Shown: piece by piece, positions 22,202 through 34,023 of the stretch
How positions within the stretch are numbered: the stretch's first letter is position 1
How the letters are laid out: each line of letters begins with the position of its first letter
Source of the DNA: Heracleum sosnowskyi
Lineage: Eukaryota > Streptophyta > Magnoliopsida > Apiales > Apiaceae
Length of the DNA stretch: 64,000 bases
Direction of reading: 5' to 3'
Assembly: GCA_030848705.1 (NCBI GenBank)
Contig: CM061244.1
Location: forward strand, 108,397,111-108,461,110
The notes under the pieces: generated by a model
The model's database searches: none
What the model was told of the DNA's origin: nothing
Seen by the model: only the letters and a program-made list of their open reading frames with translations
Program-made: the position numbers and the translations under genes

Positions 22202-22866
22202 TGTTGTTGGAGGAATTTCGTAACAACCCGAATCAGAGTTTGCTGGAATAACGAATTATGAAAATATGGGGATTTGGAATTTTTGGATGTTTGGGGGCTG
22301 AGCTCGTATGATGACTCATCAGAAATTGAATAGAGAATGGGTTCTTTCTCTTCCTCTTTCCCGAGTGTCAATTATCGTGTACCACTGTACCACTGTGTAC
22401 CATACAAGGTGCCTACGTACCCATTTATATAGGGATCAAGCCTCACGTAGTTCTTGGAAAACAAGTCATTGGATAAGTTCATTCAGTCCAATCCCATAAG
22501 ATAGTCAATATTTATGTTCCCATAAACAGCTCAAGGATTATCAATCCACATCATGTTCCCATAAATAGTCCAAGGATTATCAATCCAATGTTCCCATAAA
22601 TAGTTCAAGGATTATCAATCCACCTCACGTTCCCATAAATAGTCCGGTCTTCACATGTTTTCCTACAATCTTGCGGCATCTCCGCATTTCTTTCCATGAT
22701 TTGAAGAATATCGTTTGGAGATATTTTCCGTTATTCGTCGATTGAGATTGATTCTTTCCTCGTTTCAGGGAGAGGATATTACTTAGTGGTCAAGTAATTA
22801 ATTATTAATCTGAATTAATAATTATTAAACGGAGAAATTTGGACCATGCCAAAATATGGCATAACA
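22202..22866 (-). repeat. 3' LTR of the 2.3 kb element
   Basis: 665 bp. It contains three near copies of a 'cccataaatagtccaaggattatcaatcca'-type phrase (22520-22625). Its last bases are 'ggcataaca' on the plus strand, next to the polypurine tract. Confidence 0.92.
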
Positions 22867-23862
22867 ACAAGCCCCCAGTTCTTCAGTGTAGCTTGCTGCA
22901 GTGGAGAACTAAGAATTCTTCGAGCTTCCAAATTTCTTCGGTCGACGCTTTTCAAGTGTCATTGTCCACGAGCCCCCGAGCTGAGGCTTTAATAAGATAT
23001 CCAATTTCAAATGTCAGGCTTTCAGCCCATATCACGTCCAGTCCCACATGTTTTTCCTACAATCTCGCGGCATCTCCGCATTTCTTCCCGTGATTGTAGG
23101 AATTTCTCGTGACAACCAAGAAATATCCATCTACCAATGGACCTTCAATAATGTAATTTTATTCATGGACTCTCCTCTGAGAGTAGGGTCTTCAATATTA
23201 ATCCTCCTTGGAAAAGAGAGATTTCGAAAACAATACCCTTATCACATAAGGACCTTCCACACTTATTTTTGTCCATGCACGAGCTAGTGAAGTAATCAAA
23301 TCATGCACTACGAATATTGCATCACAATTCTTTAACATCTCCATGATTCAGATTCTGTCCAGATCTGTTTTTTACCTTTTTGGCCATGTAAACGATATTT
23401 TCTTGCAAAACACAAAACATGAAAGATGTAGAAAACGAAAAGATCTTTCCGATGATATATGGCTCGTCAGAAACGGACTTATAACGAATTAGGAATCAAA
23501 TAAAACGTCTGCTGATTAACTTCTCAATACTGAAAAACGGGATCAGATTATGTTTTGTGATTTCAAAAATAGACCTGAACATAATCTCAGAAAACACCAA
23601 GAACGAAAGTTATAGGAAATCACGAAAGATTTCCGGATCATAAAAAATCATCAAAATCTGACATGTATTAAATTTACTACGAATTTAATAAGATCATAAG
23701 AAAACTTATCTTAATTTTGAATGGAACGATGAATCACCGTTTCCACCGTTCTGCTCCTCCATTAAAGCCGCTCCAAATACGATAAAACCCCCTTTGTGCA
23801 TGATGTAGATGATTTGATTGTCCTCCACAATCAAAAAATAATCCCCTCCTTCTAGCGCCAAT
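22867..23862. other. Non-coding interior of the 2.3 kb LTR element
   Basis: No gag or pol motif in any frame. A segment at 23049-23095 ('cctacaatctcgcggcatctccgc' region) is a second copy of sequence also present in the LTR at 22661-22700, so part of the interior derives from LTR sequence. Confidence 0.7.
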
Positions 23863-24527
23863 TGTTGTTGGAGGAATTTCGTAATAACCCGAATCAGAGT
23901 TTGCTGGAATAACGAATTATGAAAATATGGGGATTTGGAATTTTTGGATGTTTGGGGGCTGAGCTCGTATGATGACTCCTCAGAAATTGAATAGAGAATG
24001 GGTTCTTTCTCTTACTCTTTCCCGAGTGTCAATTATCGTGTACCACTGTACCACTGTGTACCATACAAGGTGCCTACGTACCCATTTATATAGAGATCAA
24101 GCCTCACGTAGTTCTTGGAAAACAAGTCATTAGATAAGTTCATTCAGTCCAATCCCATAAGATAGTCAATATTTATGTTCCCATAAACAGCTCAAGGATT
24201 ATCAATCCACATCATGTTCCCATAAATAGTCCAAGGATTATCAATCCAATGTTCCCATAAATAGTTCAAGGATTATCAATCCACCTCACGTTCCCATAAA
24301 TAGTCCGGTCTTCACATGTTTTCCTACAATCTTGCGGCATCTCCGCATTTCTTTCCATGATTTGAAGAATATCGTTTGGAGATATTTTCCGTTATTCGTC
24401 GATTGAGATTGATTCTTTCCTCATTTCAGGGAGATGATATTACATAGTGGTCAAGTAATTAATTATTAATCTGAATTAATAATTATTAAACGGAGAAATT
24501 TGGACCATGCCAAAATATGGCATAACA
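23863..24527 (-). repeat. 5' LTR of the 2.3 kb element
   Basis: 665 bp, same sequence as 22202-22866 apart from about eight substitutions. The primer-binding-like site lies just inside it on the minus strand. Confidence 0.92.
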
Positions 24528-24532
24528 GTGAT

Positions 24533-25195
24533 GATGATGGAGGTGATGATGTTGGTTATGGTGATGGTGGTGATGATGGTGGTGATGATGTTGGTTATGG
24601 TGATGATGATGATGATGTTGATGATGATATTAATATCGGAAATGAAAATTGTGAATTTACATTTCTGAATGTTAATAATGTCGTGCCTTGTGTTGGTATG
24701 ATTTTCGATACATTAGAGGATGCAGAGAAATTTTATATGGATTACGGTCGAAGTATCAGATTTGATATAATAATTAGGAGCACTCATAGATATGCACGAA
24801 GTAAAGAACCATCATCTCATATGTTCATTTGTCGGAAGGGTGGGAGAGTAGTACCGAGAGAATTAGATTTAGAAGGTCGTGGTAAAGGAAAAAGAATTAG
24901 AGATGTAATACCACGAACACAATGTTGTGCTCGAATGTGCGTGGTTCATAACATAAAGACAACTAAATGGAGAGTTAGTTTGGTCAATTTGGAACACAAT
25001 CATGGTATGGTAACACCGGAAAAAGTACAATTTTTTCAAAGATCACACAACATAGACCCGTTCACCCGGTCATTGATTGAGTTGTTTAACAAATCGGGGA
25101 TCGAGACGGCAAAATTGATGAATTTTCTTGGTGAAGGAAGTGGAGGTATTCAAAACCTAGGTTTTTCAAATCAAGACGTGCGTAATGTCATACGT
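24533..25195 (+). pseudogene. FAR1-type transposase, part 2 (DNA-binding domain)
   Basis: 221 codons in phase with part 1. It starts with an Asp/Gly-rich tract (GDDVGYG repeats), then the FAR1 zinc-binding domain: FDTLEDAEKFYMDYG, C183, the pair C214-C215, WRVSLVNLEHNHG with H238 and H240 (numbering after rejoining). This is the WRKY-GCM1-type C-C-H-H fold that binds DNA in FAR1/FHY3 and in Mutator-like transposases. The segment ends at the target duplication TACGT (25191-25195) of the 10 kb Copia element, inside the sequence NVIR; part 3 continues with DIRRRVFD. Confidence 0.88.
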
Positions 25196-26363
25196 TGTAA
25201 AGCATAATGTAACATAAGATGTAAAAGAGATAACTACAACTCAACAAAGGACAAGACAGCCAATAATATTAACAGAAGCACAGGAATCCAGAATCAAAGA
25301 AGAAAAGGTAAACTCAAAAAATCAAAATACGTTATGTATTCTTGAAGTCCGTAAACAGGTCACGGAAAGAAGTTCATGAAAATGTTCAAGCCTCAGTGAC
25401 AGCAAAAGAAACAAGACTTTCAAGACGACAGAAGTATGTGAATGATTTAGGGTTCAGTACCACAGGATTCCAGTGATGAAGCAACCAGAACGACAAGGGA
25501 CGTATCAGCAGCATTGAATTGAAGACATAAAAGAAGAATTGATCAAGTGTTATTCATCTGTGAACCAGACCAGTTGCACGAGGTGACGGCACTAAAAAGA
25601 TCAAGTTGTTTTATTGTCTCAGAAGAAATTGATACTGTCTAAAACTGAAACACCTGGGAACTCAAAAGTATTTTCTAAAAGGTCAAGGACAAGGAAAAGA
25701 GTTCGATGGTTTTATTATTTATAAAAACCATCGAATGTGACATAAAGAAAACAAAAAGAAAAGGATTCGATAGTTTTCTAAATTAGAAAACCATCGAATG
25801 AAAAGCATAAAGTAAATGAATACTGTAATAAAGTAAGTATTACATTCGATAGTTTTTATTTAAAAACTATCGAATTGAATAATTACTTTATTCATTCGAT
25901 ACTTTTCAAATTAGAAAGCAGGTGAAAAGTTTGTTTGTCTGACAGGTTGATGAGAATTGGACGGCCAAGATTGTTTTAACAATTAAGGTTCGATAGTTTT
26001 CTAAAAACTAAGACTACAATTACAACAGAGGAAGTGTGTCTTCTTCAGTCGAGGTTAGTTCATAGTAGCAACTACTGAGAGAGAAGTTTGAGCCGGAGAA
26101 GATCATAGAAATTTATAGTGCTCAGAATTCTTTCATTGTATTGATTGTGAATAACCTAGAACTCATTGAAGCTAATCTACGGATTAGAAATTGTAGCACC
26201 CTTCGAGGTTTATATTTATAAAAAGATATATTCCCCGACTCTTGGTTTGATTTGGTGTGTTTGATTTCGTTATAGAACTGAATGAATTATCCGTGAACGA
26301 AATTGAATTATTTGTGAGTATCGTATTCAACCCCCCTCTTCTACGATACTTCGGGACCTAACA
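25196..26363 (+). repeat. 5' LTR of the SIRE-like element
   Basis: 1,168 bp, TGTAAAGC...CCTAACA. It contains three near-perfect inverted repeats built on TTCGAT(A/G)GTTTT: 25702-25735, 25766-25798 and 25845-25874. A TATA-like 'tttatatttataaaaag' lies near 26208, and a C-run at 26331-26337 is longer in the other LTR. Confidence 0.95.
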
Positions 26364-26365
26364 AT

Positions 26366-26378
26366 TGGTATCAGAGCT
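26366..26378 (+). other. Primer-binding site of the SIRE-like element
   Basis: TTGGTATCAGAGC, complementary to the 3' end of initiator methionine tRNA, starting two bases after the LTR end. This is the usual Copia primer site. Confidence 0.9.
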
Positions 26379-26379
26379 T

Positions 26380-27890
26380 GTTAATCGATATACAGATTAG
26401 ATCCGGTGTTTAAGGCCAATCACTCAAGTTCTCAGAATTTTCGGATTTTTTAATTTTCAAAATTTTCATTTCTTGAAATTTTTGAATTTTAAATAATTTG
26501 AATTTTATTCTTGAAATATTTTATTTTTCAACAAGTTCGAAATTCTTGGAATTTAAAATATTTCATATCCTAAGACAAAGGTTCTCAAAAGATTGTTAGA
26601 GAGGAGGTTAGGAATGGACAAACAAATATCTCAGTAACGTTTATTAATGTTGGAACCTCAGAACAGAATAGAAGAATTACTAGTAGCTGAATCAGAAGAA
26701 GCTCAGGTAGAAAACCTCGAGAGACTAGACTAAAGATCAGTGTTTCACTTGTCAAGGAAGTTTAGTCACATCAGATTCAGAAGGAGTACAAAAGCCACAT
26801 CCATGGATCAGGCTTATTTATTACGAAGCAAAGATTCTTCAGGATTCAGTTCAAAGAGGTAGTTACAGACTGAGATGGTAACAAAAACAAGAGTGATAGT
26901 TTCAACTATGATAAGAACTATGTAACGAGAAACTATCAGGGTGTGCTACACAATGAAGAAGCCTAACAAACAAAGAAGAATAGGGACTCAGTTAATAGCT
27001 GAAACAGAAGTGGAATGCTTTGTTGAAGAAACATCAACACAAAACTTATGTTGCTTAAGGAAAGAGTTGGGATGGATCAGATGACGAGAAGATCATGGAT
27101 ATCTTGCTTTCATAGCAATCTCTGAAGATGATTCACCTCACATATCTCAGGTATCTTTTCCTTGAACCAATGCAGTATTTAATTCTCAATATTCAAAGCA
27201 TGTACATAGAATATCTTAGATATGTGTGTATGAATATTTGTAGAATAAGATTTGCAAGTGAGATAGAAGCTTTCTTAAGAAACAACTCTTAGTTTTAGGG
27301 GTTAAGTTTCTGGCTCATAAGACCTTAGTAAAGCTAAGTTTCAGTATCCCTAGTAGAACAAGATTTGCTCATTTATTCTGAATTGTTTGTTAAGGGATAA
27401 TCAGTTTGAAGAATGGAGGAATTACCTTTAGAGTCAGTAGAATTTGTAGAACACCAAGCTGTATCTAAAACTGACTTAGGTAATAGAGAAAGTTAGATGC
27501 CATACAACAACAGAATGGATTAGATAGAATTAGTGATTTAATTGTTAATTCTTTTATTCCATGTGTGCTTAGAAAATTATTGAATATCTGTAAATCTACT
27601 TGCTACATGTTACACTTGTGTATATTGGTTAAAGTAGAAAGTACTGAATTTTCTAAAATGCAGAACATGCCTAATTTGTACATCTCTTATCTGCAATGTC
27701 AAAATGCTCAATGTATGCCATTTATTCTTATTAACATGTTTGCTTATTTAAATATTATGAATGCATATCTTAGAACTTGCATTAATCATAGAAAAAGCAT
27801 GTTTAAGAATTACATTAGAGCAACGACTACAAGGTCAGTCAGAGATAAGAATAAGCATGTATAGGTTGAAGCTGTTGTTACCACTTTTAA
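26380..27890 (+). other. Expected gag region of the SIRE-like element, not recognisable
   Basis: No gag motif or zinc knuckle could be read in any frame. Short open stretches (for example 27565-27864) do not resemble gag. The region is either replaced or heavily mutated. Confidence 0.5.
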
Positions 27891-27894
27891 AAGC

Positions 27895-30520
27895 AAAATC
27901 TCTAATCCATCTGGACCCAAGCAAATAAGTTGGGTACCAAGAACTGTCAATCCATGTGTGAGTGCAGGAAAATCAGGTTAATCGATTTATATTCTTTCTT
28001 GGTCTTTACTACTGAAGACATATGATCGAAGAAAGAACTTGCCATCAAATGTGATTGAGAAAGCTGTTCCGTCAATAATCTTTGGAGGTGACAGCAAAGG
28101 TTTTCATCACGGGACATGGCTACGTTGGAAATGGAATGTCATCATGTTTACAATAATTGGTATCATTGATAACAACTAATAATTGGAGTCAAGGATAACA
28201 ATTAGAAGCAACTCTCTTGCTGAAGATTCAAAGCACAAATCTTTTTATTCAATGAAGGAGTAGTGTTTTATCTCAAGCAGGAAGGTTGAGAAGCTCTCAC
28301 CCTTGCATGACAATACAAGGAACTCTTTTCTAAAGATGGTATTGGTGAGAGGACTGCCTCATCTGGGATTCAAGCTAGATGAAATATATGAGGCATGTCA
28401 TTAAGGGAAGTCAAAGAAACATCACAGAAAAGCTATAATGTGATAAGCATTACTGAACCGCTTCAGATGATACGTATAGAACTCTACGGACTAGTTAATG
28501 TCTTATCTACAACAAAGTAAAGATATACTTCAGTGATGGTTGATGTCTACTCTTAATACAAACTGGTGTTGTTCGTTCAATCTGAAGGACAGGACATCAC
28601 ATATGAGATTAATCACATTTCCATGATACCCTGAATTGGCCAATAGAAGCAAACTCTGAATTTATTTCAGGGGTTTGGATGAAATTGTTTTACAAGTAAG
28701 CATCTTGGCAAGATTGGCAGCTAAGGCTCTTGAGGATATTCTCCTCGGCTAATCAGTGGAATCTAAAGCCTACGAGGTAAATTTGATTAATCAACAAGAG
28801 GTGATTGAAAGTCTGAATATGATGTTCAACAACTCCAAGCTCTCAGCTGTTATGTGTGAAATTAATGGTAATGATGATTCAAATCCAAGCAGTGGTAATG
28901 GTAGTTTAACTACACAGCTCAGTACTTCAACAGAACCACTCAGCGAGGATGATGATTCTCAGGAAATCCCAGCAACAGCTTAGGGGGAGCAAAAGAAGGA
29001 TCAATTAGTCAGATCAACACCACAATGAATATATAGAGGACACTTCAAGAACGTATCTGTCAAGACAAAGGGTTTAGATTCAATATCATTCCTGATGTCT
29101 AGTTCTTAGTGATCCTAGTGGTGGAGTAAAGACTGGAGCTATAGAGTATGAATGATTATTTTCTTGGTTTTCTTTCTGAAGAAGAAACAAAGAAAGGCAA
29201 AGAAGCTCTGATGGATCCAGATTGGGTGATTGCAAAGCAAAATGAACTCAATCAATCTGAAAGGCAGAAAGTTTGGAAGCTGGTACCCAGGCCTAAGGGA
29301 AAATCTGTTATTGGAACAAGATGGGTATCCAGAATACTGGATGAAATTGGCATTGTTATGAGGGACAAGGCCAAACTGGATGCTAGGTTACTATTAGGAA
29401 GCAGTATCTAACAAGAAGCACCAGTGACGAGACTTGAGGATATCAGGATATATCTGTATGGTGAATGTGATCAAGTGCTCTCCTGATTGGTGAGATAGTA
29501 GAAGAAGTCAATGTACAACAGATCCTGGCATTTGCTGTTGCAGATCAATTGGACGTTGTATAACTTCTCTTCACAAGATCACTACAGATTGGTATGAACC
29601 GGTATCAATACTCAAGCAATCGTCAAAGACATGGTATGACACTCTAACTGAACTTTTACAGAATATGAATTTATTATAGTTGTCATAAGGCACAAACATA
29701 ATGTCATATATGTGCAGTGATATCATGATTATATTATATGTTGGTCTACTAACGAAAACTTGAGCAAGAAATTTGCCAAGTCATTGCAGAGAATGTACAA
29801 GATGAGTATGTTGGGAAAGTTGCAATTCTTTTTGGAATTACTTTGAGCAAGCCAGAAGAATAATTCTTTTAGGAGCACAAGTAAGCCAAAAGAGTGATGG
29901 CAATAAAAGTAAGTCAAGAATCTTTTGAATGTGCATAATTGAGAAGATTCTAGACATGCCAAGACTCCCTACCAACAGCAGCCACTAAAGCTTGATCAGG
30001 ACAAATCAGGTAAAAGACAGAAATGACAAGCTAGAGAGGTATGCGTCTCATTAAGTTATTAGCTGCAAATTGACAACACATATTGTATTCTCAAGTTGCC
30101 AATGTGCAAGGTTCCAAGTGGATTTCAAAAATCTAGTCTTATAGTTATCAACATGATTTTGAGATATCTTAAGGGAATACCAAATCTCAGTATATGGTAC
30201 CCTAAAGATACTTGTTAACATGTTTAGCTATTTAGATATAAAATACACAGGTTGTAAGAAAGACAGGAGAAGCATCTCTGAATGACAGGAAGAGCATCTC
30301 TAGAAGCTGTCAACTTCGTGGAGGAAGATTGATTTCTTGTTATTATTTCAGGAAATAACTTTATCTCCAACAACTCTGTGGAACAATCCACGACAATGCA
30401 CCTTGACAACAGGTATCATTTCTTTCGAGAGCATGTCTTCAATTCATAGAGTAACTTGCAGACACGCACCTTATTTGAAAATCTCATTTGCAAGAAACTC
30501 TTGAATAAGTTCACAAGTAT
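27895..30520 (+). pseudogene. Decayed Copia pol of the SIRE-like element
   Basis: Fragments appear in normal pol order across shifting frames. Protease-side 'ISWVPRTVNP' (about 27920) and 'IFGGDSKGF' (about 28080); pre-integrase and integrase 'VRGLPHLGFKLDEIYEACH' (about 28345) with a stop right after the H; post-integrase SKAYEVNLINQQEV (28756 frame); reverse transcriptase entry DWVIAKQNELNQSERQKVWKLVP and SVIGTRWVSRILDE (29148-29411); 'TNENLSKKFAKSLQRMYKMS' (about 29750); RNase H lead 'RYLKGIPNLSIWYPKD' (about 30155) and 'GCKKDRRS' (about 30250). Frameshifts and stops separate every block, and no YVDD box is intact. It cannot encode an active polyprotein. Confidence 0.85.
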
Positions 30521-30899
30521 AAAATTGTTCATATTTTAAGGACTTGTGAATTTATTTTACATCCAGTCCTCACATTAATAATTTAGTGCTAATATCTAAC
30601 TCATAGATATTTAGTATTAATTTATTATTATTTATTTAATGAAATTTGAATTATGGAAATTGAAGCAGTTCAATATCTTATTGGCTCCATAATTTAAAAT
30701 ACATAAAATAAATATGCAGCATAATTTATTGGATTTTAATTGGTTAATATCATTCAATGATATTTAGTCGATTTTATTCTGAGAAAATTGTGAATTTTCT
30801 GTTGACAATTGATTTTGGTAAATTTGAAAAGATTTATTAGAATTAAAACTTGACAGGAAATAAAACAGTCTAAATTTTAAAACAAGAACAGGTTTTAAA

Positions 30900-31345
30900 A
30901 TGAAGACAGAAGCAAAAAATATCGAATTTAGGAAATTCGATAGTTTTTCAAGTACATAGATAAATCTATCGAAATAAATTTTCGATAGTTTTTGAAAAGG
31001 AAAAAGAAAAACTATTGAAAACATTTCTCGATACTTTTTGAGGAAAATTTGAAAAAGCATCGAATTGAATTTCATTATTCTTTATCTAAATTCTCGATGG
31101 TTTTTGAATTAAAATGAAAATCTATCTGAGAGAATTAATTTTTCCTTTATTTTAATTCTCGATAGTTTTTCCACAAAGGATCCCTCGATAGTTTTTCAAG
31201 CTTGAAAAGGTAACAAGTTCGATAGTTTTTCAGAAAAACTTTTTAAATTCTGATTTTCAAACTCTTCGTTATTTTTCAAAATTTATCGAAGTAAAGTTGA
31301 CAGTTTTACCCCCAACTGAAAACCATCGAACATACTATTAAAAAA
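30900..31345 (+). repeat. Array of TCGATAGTTTTT-type motifs in the SIRE-like interior
   Basis: At least eight copies of (T)TCGATAGTTTTT or its complement lie between 30932 and 31330, in both orientations, so several can pair as hairpins. The same motif forms the three hairpins in each LTR. The block lies in the non-coding spacer between pol and the downstream coding-like region. Confidence 0.8.
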
Positions 31346-31749
31346 ACATCGAACACTGTAAAGACAATATTGCCCCTGTCAATTCAATAAGTATTTAACA
31401 ACCCCTTATGTTTTTTTTTCAGATCTAAGGGCTTTTGTTTATACTTACTAGAATACATATAACCAAGAACATCACTGCCTCAAGAACTTGTTTCTAAGAA
31501 AACTATTTTCACTATTTTTCTTTAGAAGTTAATTGTTTTCAATTGATTTCTTCAGATAATTCTGATTATTTGTGTTACCAAAAGTAGGGTTCTTGATAAT
31601 AGTGATTCGAAGTTGTGTTTATTAAGAAAAAGGGGTAATTTTGTTTTAAGGGTATTTTGTGTCAAGTTTGATTAATTAGTAATAATTAATTAAATTAAAT
31701 TGGTTTTAGTTTTGGTTTAAAAGTAACCAAGACTAATCATGTCTCGTTT

Positions 31750-33789
31750 CAAAACTTGCAAGCCATTACGAACTTACAGTTTCGTGCATGGGCAGAGTTT
31801 CTGAACACACGTTCATTAGTGGCATATGCCTTGAGTACTCCCGTAGTCCTTTGCATCGATCAATTGACTGCGTTGTACACAACCGCCACGGATACAAGTG
31901 AGAATAACGTAAGATCCTTCAGTTTTGTTGTGCCAGGGGGCAAAACAATAAGGGTGACGAAACATGACTTTAACAGAATACTACATTTTCCTACAGAAAA
32001 CCATGTTCCGGATCCCAAAACTGAGGAGATACATGCTTTCTTCACTCTCATAAGAAGTCAACTTCCTAACTTCTTTGTGGGAGAGTTCCTTAAGCATTAC
32101 CTGACATGGGACCACTGGATGAAAGAACATGCATAGATGATGTGCTTTGTTTCTATCCTAGGTTCCTACAGCTAATTCTCAATGATATCTTAACAGATGA
32201 TGAGCGTGAGACATTCGCCAAAGAGGAGACCATGGAGTGCATGAAGATGAAGAGCAATGCAATAACCGCTCTGATAAGAAAGAATATCTTCCAGGGGTAC
32301 CCACTGTTCTCACTGAATATCTAAGAACGATGCCCCTACCACTTCTACCCCCAGGGGAACAGGTAAATGAAGGTAATATTCCTCAACCTGAACTGGCTCC
32401 TGAACCACAACAAATGGATGAGGAGTTAACTGAGGTAAAGTCTTCACAGACTATTGAGGAAGTTTCAGGATCTCTGCTGTTAATAGAGCCTGATTCTACC
32501 CTCCTAGAGATTCAAACTCTAGATCCTTCAAAGGATATATCATCTACGGATGATCAGCAACTTGGTTTAACCAAGGACGGGGACTTGCGAAGCCCCATTG
32601 CACCACTGGTGACCTCCTTAAGGATGGCTACGGTATTTTCTTCTGCAGGTACAACTAGCACAAAAGGATTGAGTGAAACAAAAACACTTACACCTGGCCT
32701 GAGTGGGAATGGAAAAATGATTCAAACACCGACAGAAACGTTGAGTGTACACCCAGAGCCAAACGTGAGGAGTGACACCCTAACCCTTCCAAATATTGAA
32801 GATTTGCTATTACCTGAAGGTACATGTTCAATCCACCCTCAAGAAGATTATGGAATATGTTGAGGAACCAACAACCCGGACCTTCACAGCAACAACCTGA
32901 TCCTTCTACTGCCTTTTATAATGAGGATAACTTCATCGAGGATTCCTCAACTAAGGGGGAGAAAGTTGGAGAAGGGGAAACAAATGAAGTGACTAATGAA
33001 GGTTGGAAAACAACTGGATGGGGAGTTTGGGAAACCAATGAAGCTATTCCAGTTAGATAGTACTGGATTGAAGACATTGTGCAAGAAGAAAAAAAGTGAG
33101 GAGGAATTTGAGATCATGCAAGAGCAACCACTACAGGAGGAGCATGAGCCATATTATCCAGAGCCAATAGAACATCCTATCTTGGATGATGATATGGAAG
33201 AAGAAGCAAATTCTCTATCACTAAGAGAGAAAGACACCACTGAAGGTGATTCTCATCAAGATCCAAAGAACTACAAAGCTAAATGAACTGCTCCGTGAGC
33301 ATGTTAAGGAAATCTTGATGAAGGTCAGTCCAGAGATTACTGAAAACCCTCCCATGGTTAGATTCATGACGAATGACTTGTTCAGAATCTGCTACATGAC
33401 GGAGGACAAACTGAGAGATTACCCAAACGAATATCTAATATCAGTTGAGAAGTATCTTAGATCCACTGGATTCACATCAACAGAGAAGGACAAAAGCAGC
33501 CGACACTCTAAGAAAATATCTTATGGAGAATGTTCCCTACTATAGGAAGAGAGTGGAGAAAGGATTGGAAGTGCTTCCCAGACTACCAAACATGCCAAAG
33601 CTAAACAAGAAAGATGTTAACATTGCATGGCTGTGGGCTGGAGTGGGTCAAGAGGTTGGATATATTGGAAGACACATCCTAGGAGCAATCCTTAAACCTG
33701 GAGAACCACTGCACTATCTATCAGTGATTGATTATCAAGCTGCTAACTCCGATCCAATGATTGAGGAAGGTGAGATCGGAATGGACTGA
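31750..33789 (+). pseudogene. Extra coding-like region downstream of pol (SIRE-like element)
   Basis: Long stretches are open but spread over several frames: 31756-32136 (FRAWAEFLNTRSLVAYAL, PGGKTIRVTKHDFNRILHFP), 32237-32863 (a Pro/Thr/Ser/Glu-rich stretch), 32996-33286 (acidic) and 33445-33789 (ending LYHYL-like 'PLHYLSVIDYQAANSDPM'). The join points suggest one old protein of about 650 residues broken by frameshifts. The first block resembles sequence often found in plant retroelement ORFs that process a promoter-proximal 'VTKHDFN-ILHFP' segment, but I cannot assign a function. SIRE-type Copia elements often carry an extra ORF (called env-like) at this position; no signal peptide or membrane segment is visible here, so that label is not supported by sequence. 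Confidence 0.55.
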
Positions 33790-34007
33790 AGATTGAAGCA
33801 AAGAACAAGAGAACTGTCAGCTCAAACAAGAGGAGCAACTTCAAGGTGAAAAGTTTTATTGTTCTTTGATTTATGAAATCTGGAAATGTATATATATCTG
33901 ATCCAGAATGCAGTTAATATTATTACGCTGTCTTACTTTAAGTAGTTTCATGTTTCCTTAGTTAGTTGAGTTATCCTCGAAGTATTTGCTTGTCGAACTC
34001 TATCCAA

Positions 34008-34023
34008 TCAAATAGGGGGAGAT
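34008..34023 (+). other. Polypurine tract of the SIRE-like element
   Basis: 'tcaaataggggga' followed by GAT and then the LTR start TGTAAAGC at 34024. This is the usual site for plus-strand DNA priming. Confidence 0.85.

Larger units (their letters stand above)
22202..24527 (-). mobile_element. Short non-coding LTR retrotransposon, 2.3 kb, inside the transposase gene
   Basis: LTRs at 22202-22866 and 23863-24527 (665 bp each, about eight substitutions apart by eye), flanked by GTGAT at 22197-22201 and 24528-24532. On the minus strand a primer-binding-like site TTGGCGCTAGAAGGAGGGG starts one base inside the LTR at 23862-23843, and a polypurine-like 'aactgggggcttgt' (22880-22867) abuts the other LTR, so transcription is minus. 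The roughly 1 kb interior has no reading frame, so the element must rely on a relative. It is too large for a classic TRIM and too small for a LARD. Confidence 0.88.

Noticed and set aside
24500..24532. Start of the transposase frame at ATG 24506 within the LTR
   Set aside because: The first residues are LTR sequence read through the insertion junction; the natural N terminus is at 21953.
31750..33789. Envelope protein gene in the SIRE-like element
   Set aside because: No signal peptide, membrane segment or cleavage site is visible; position alone does not justify the name.
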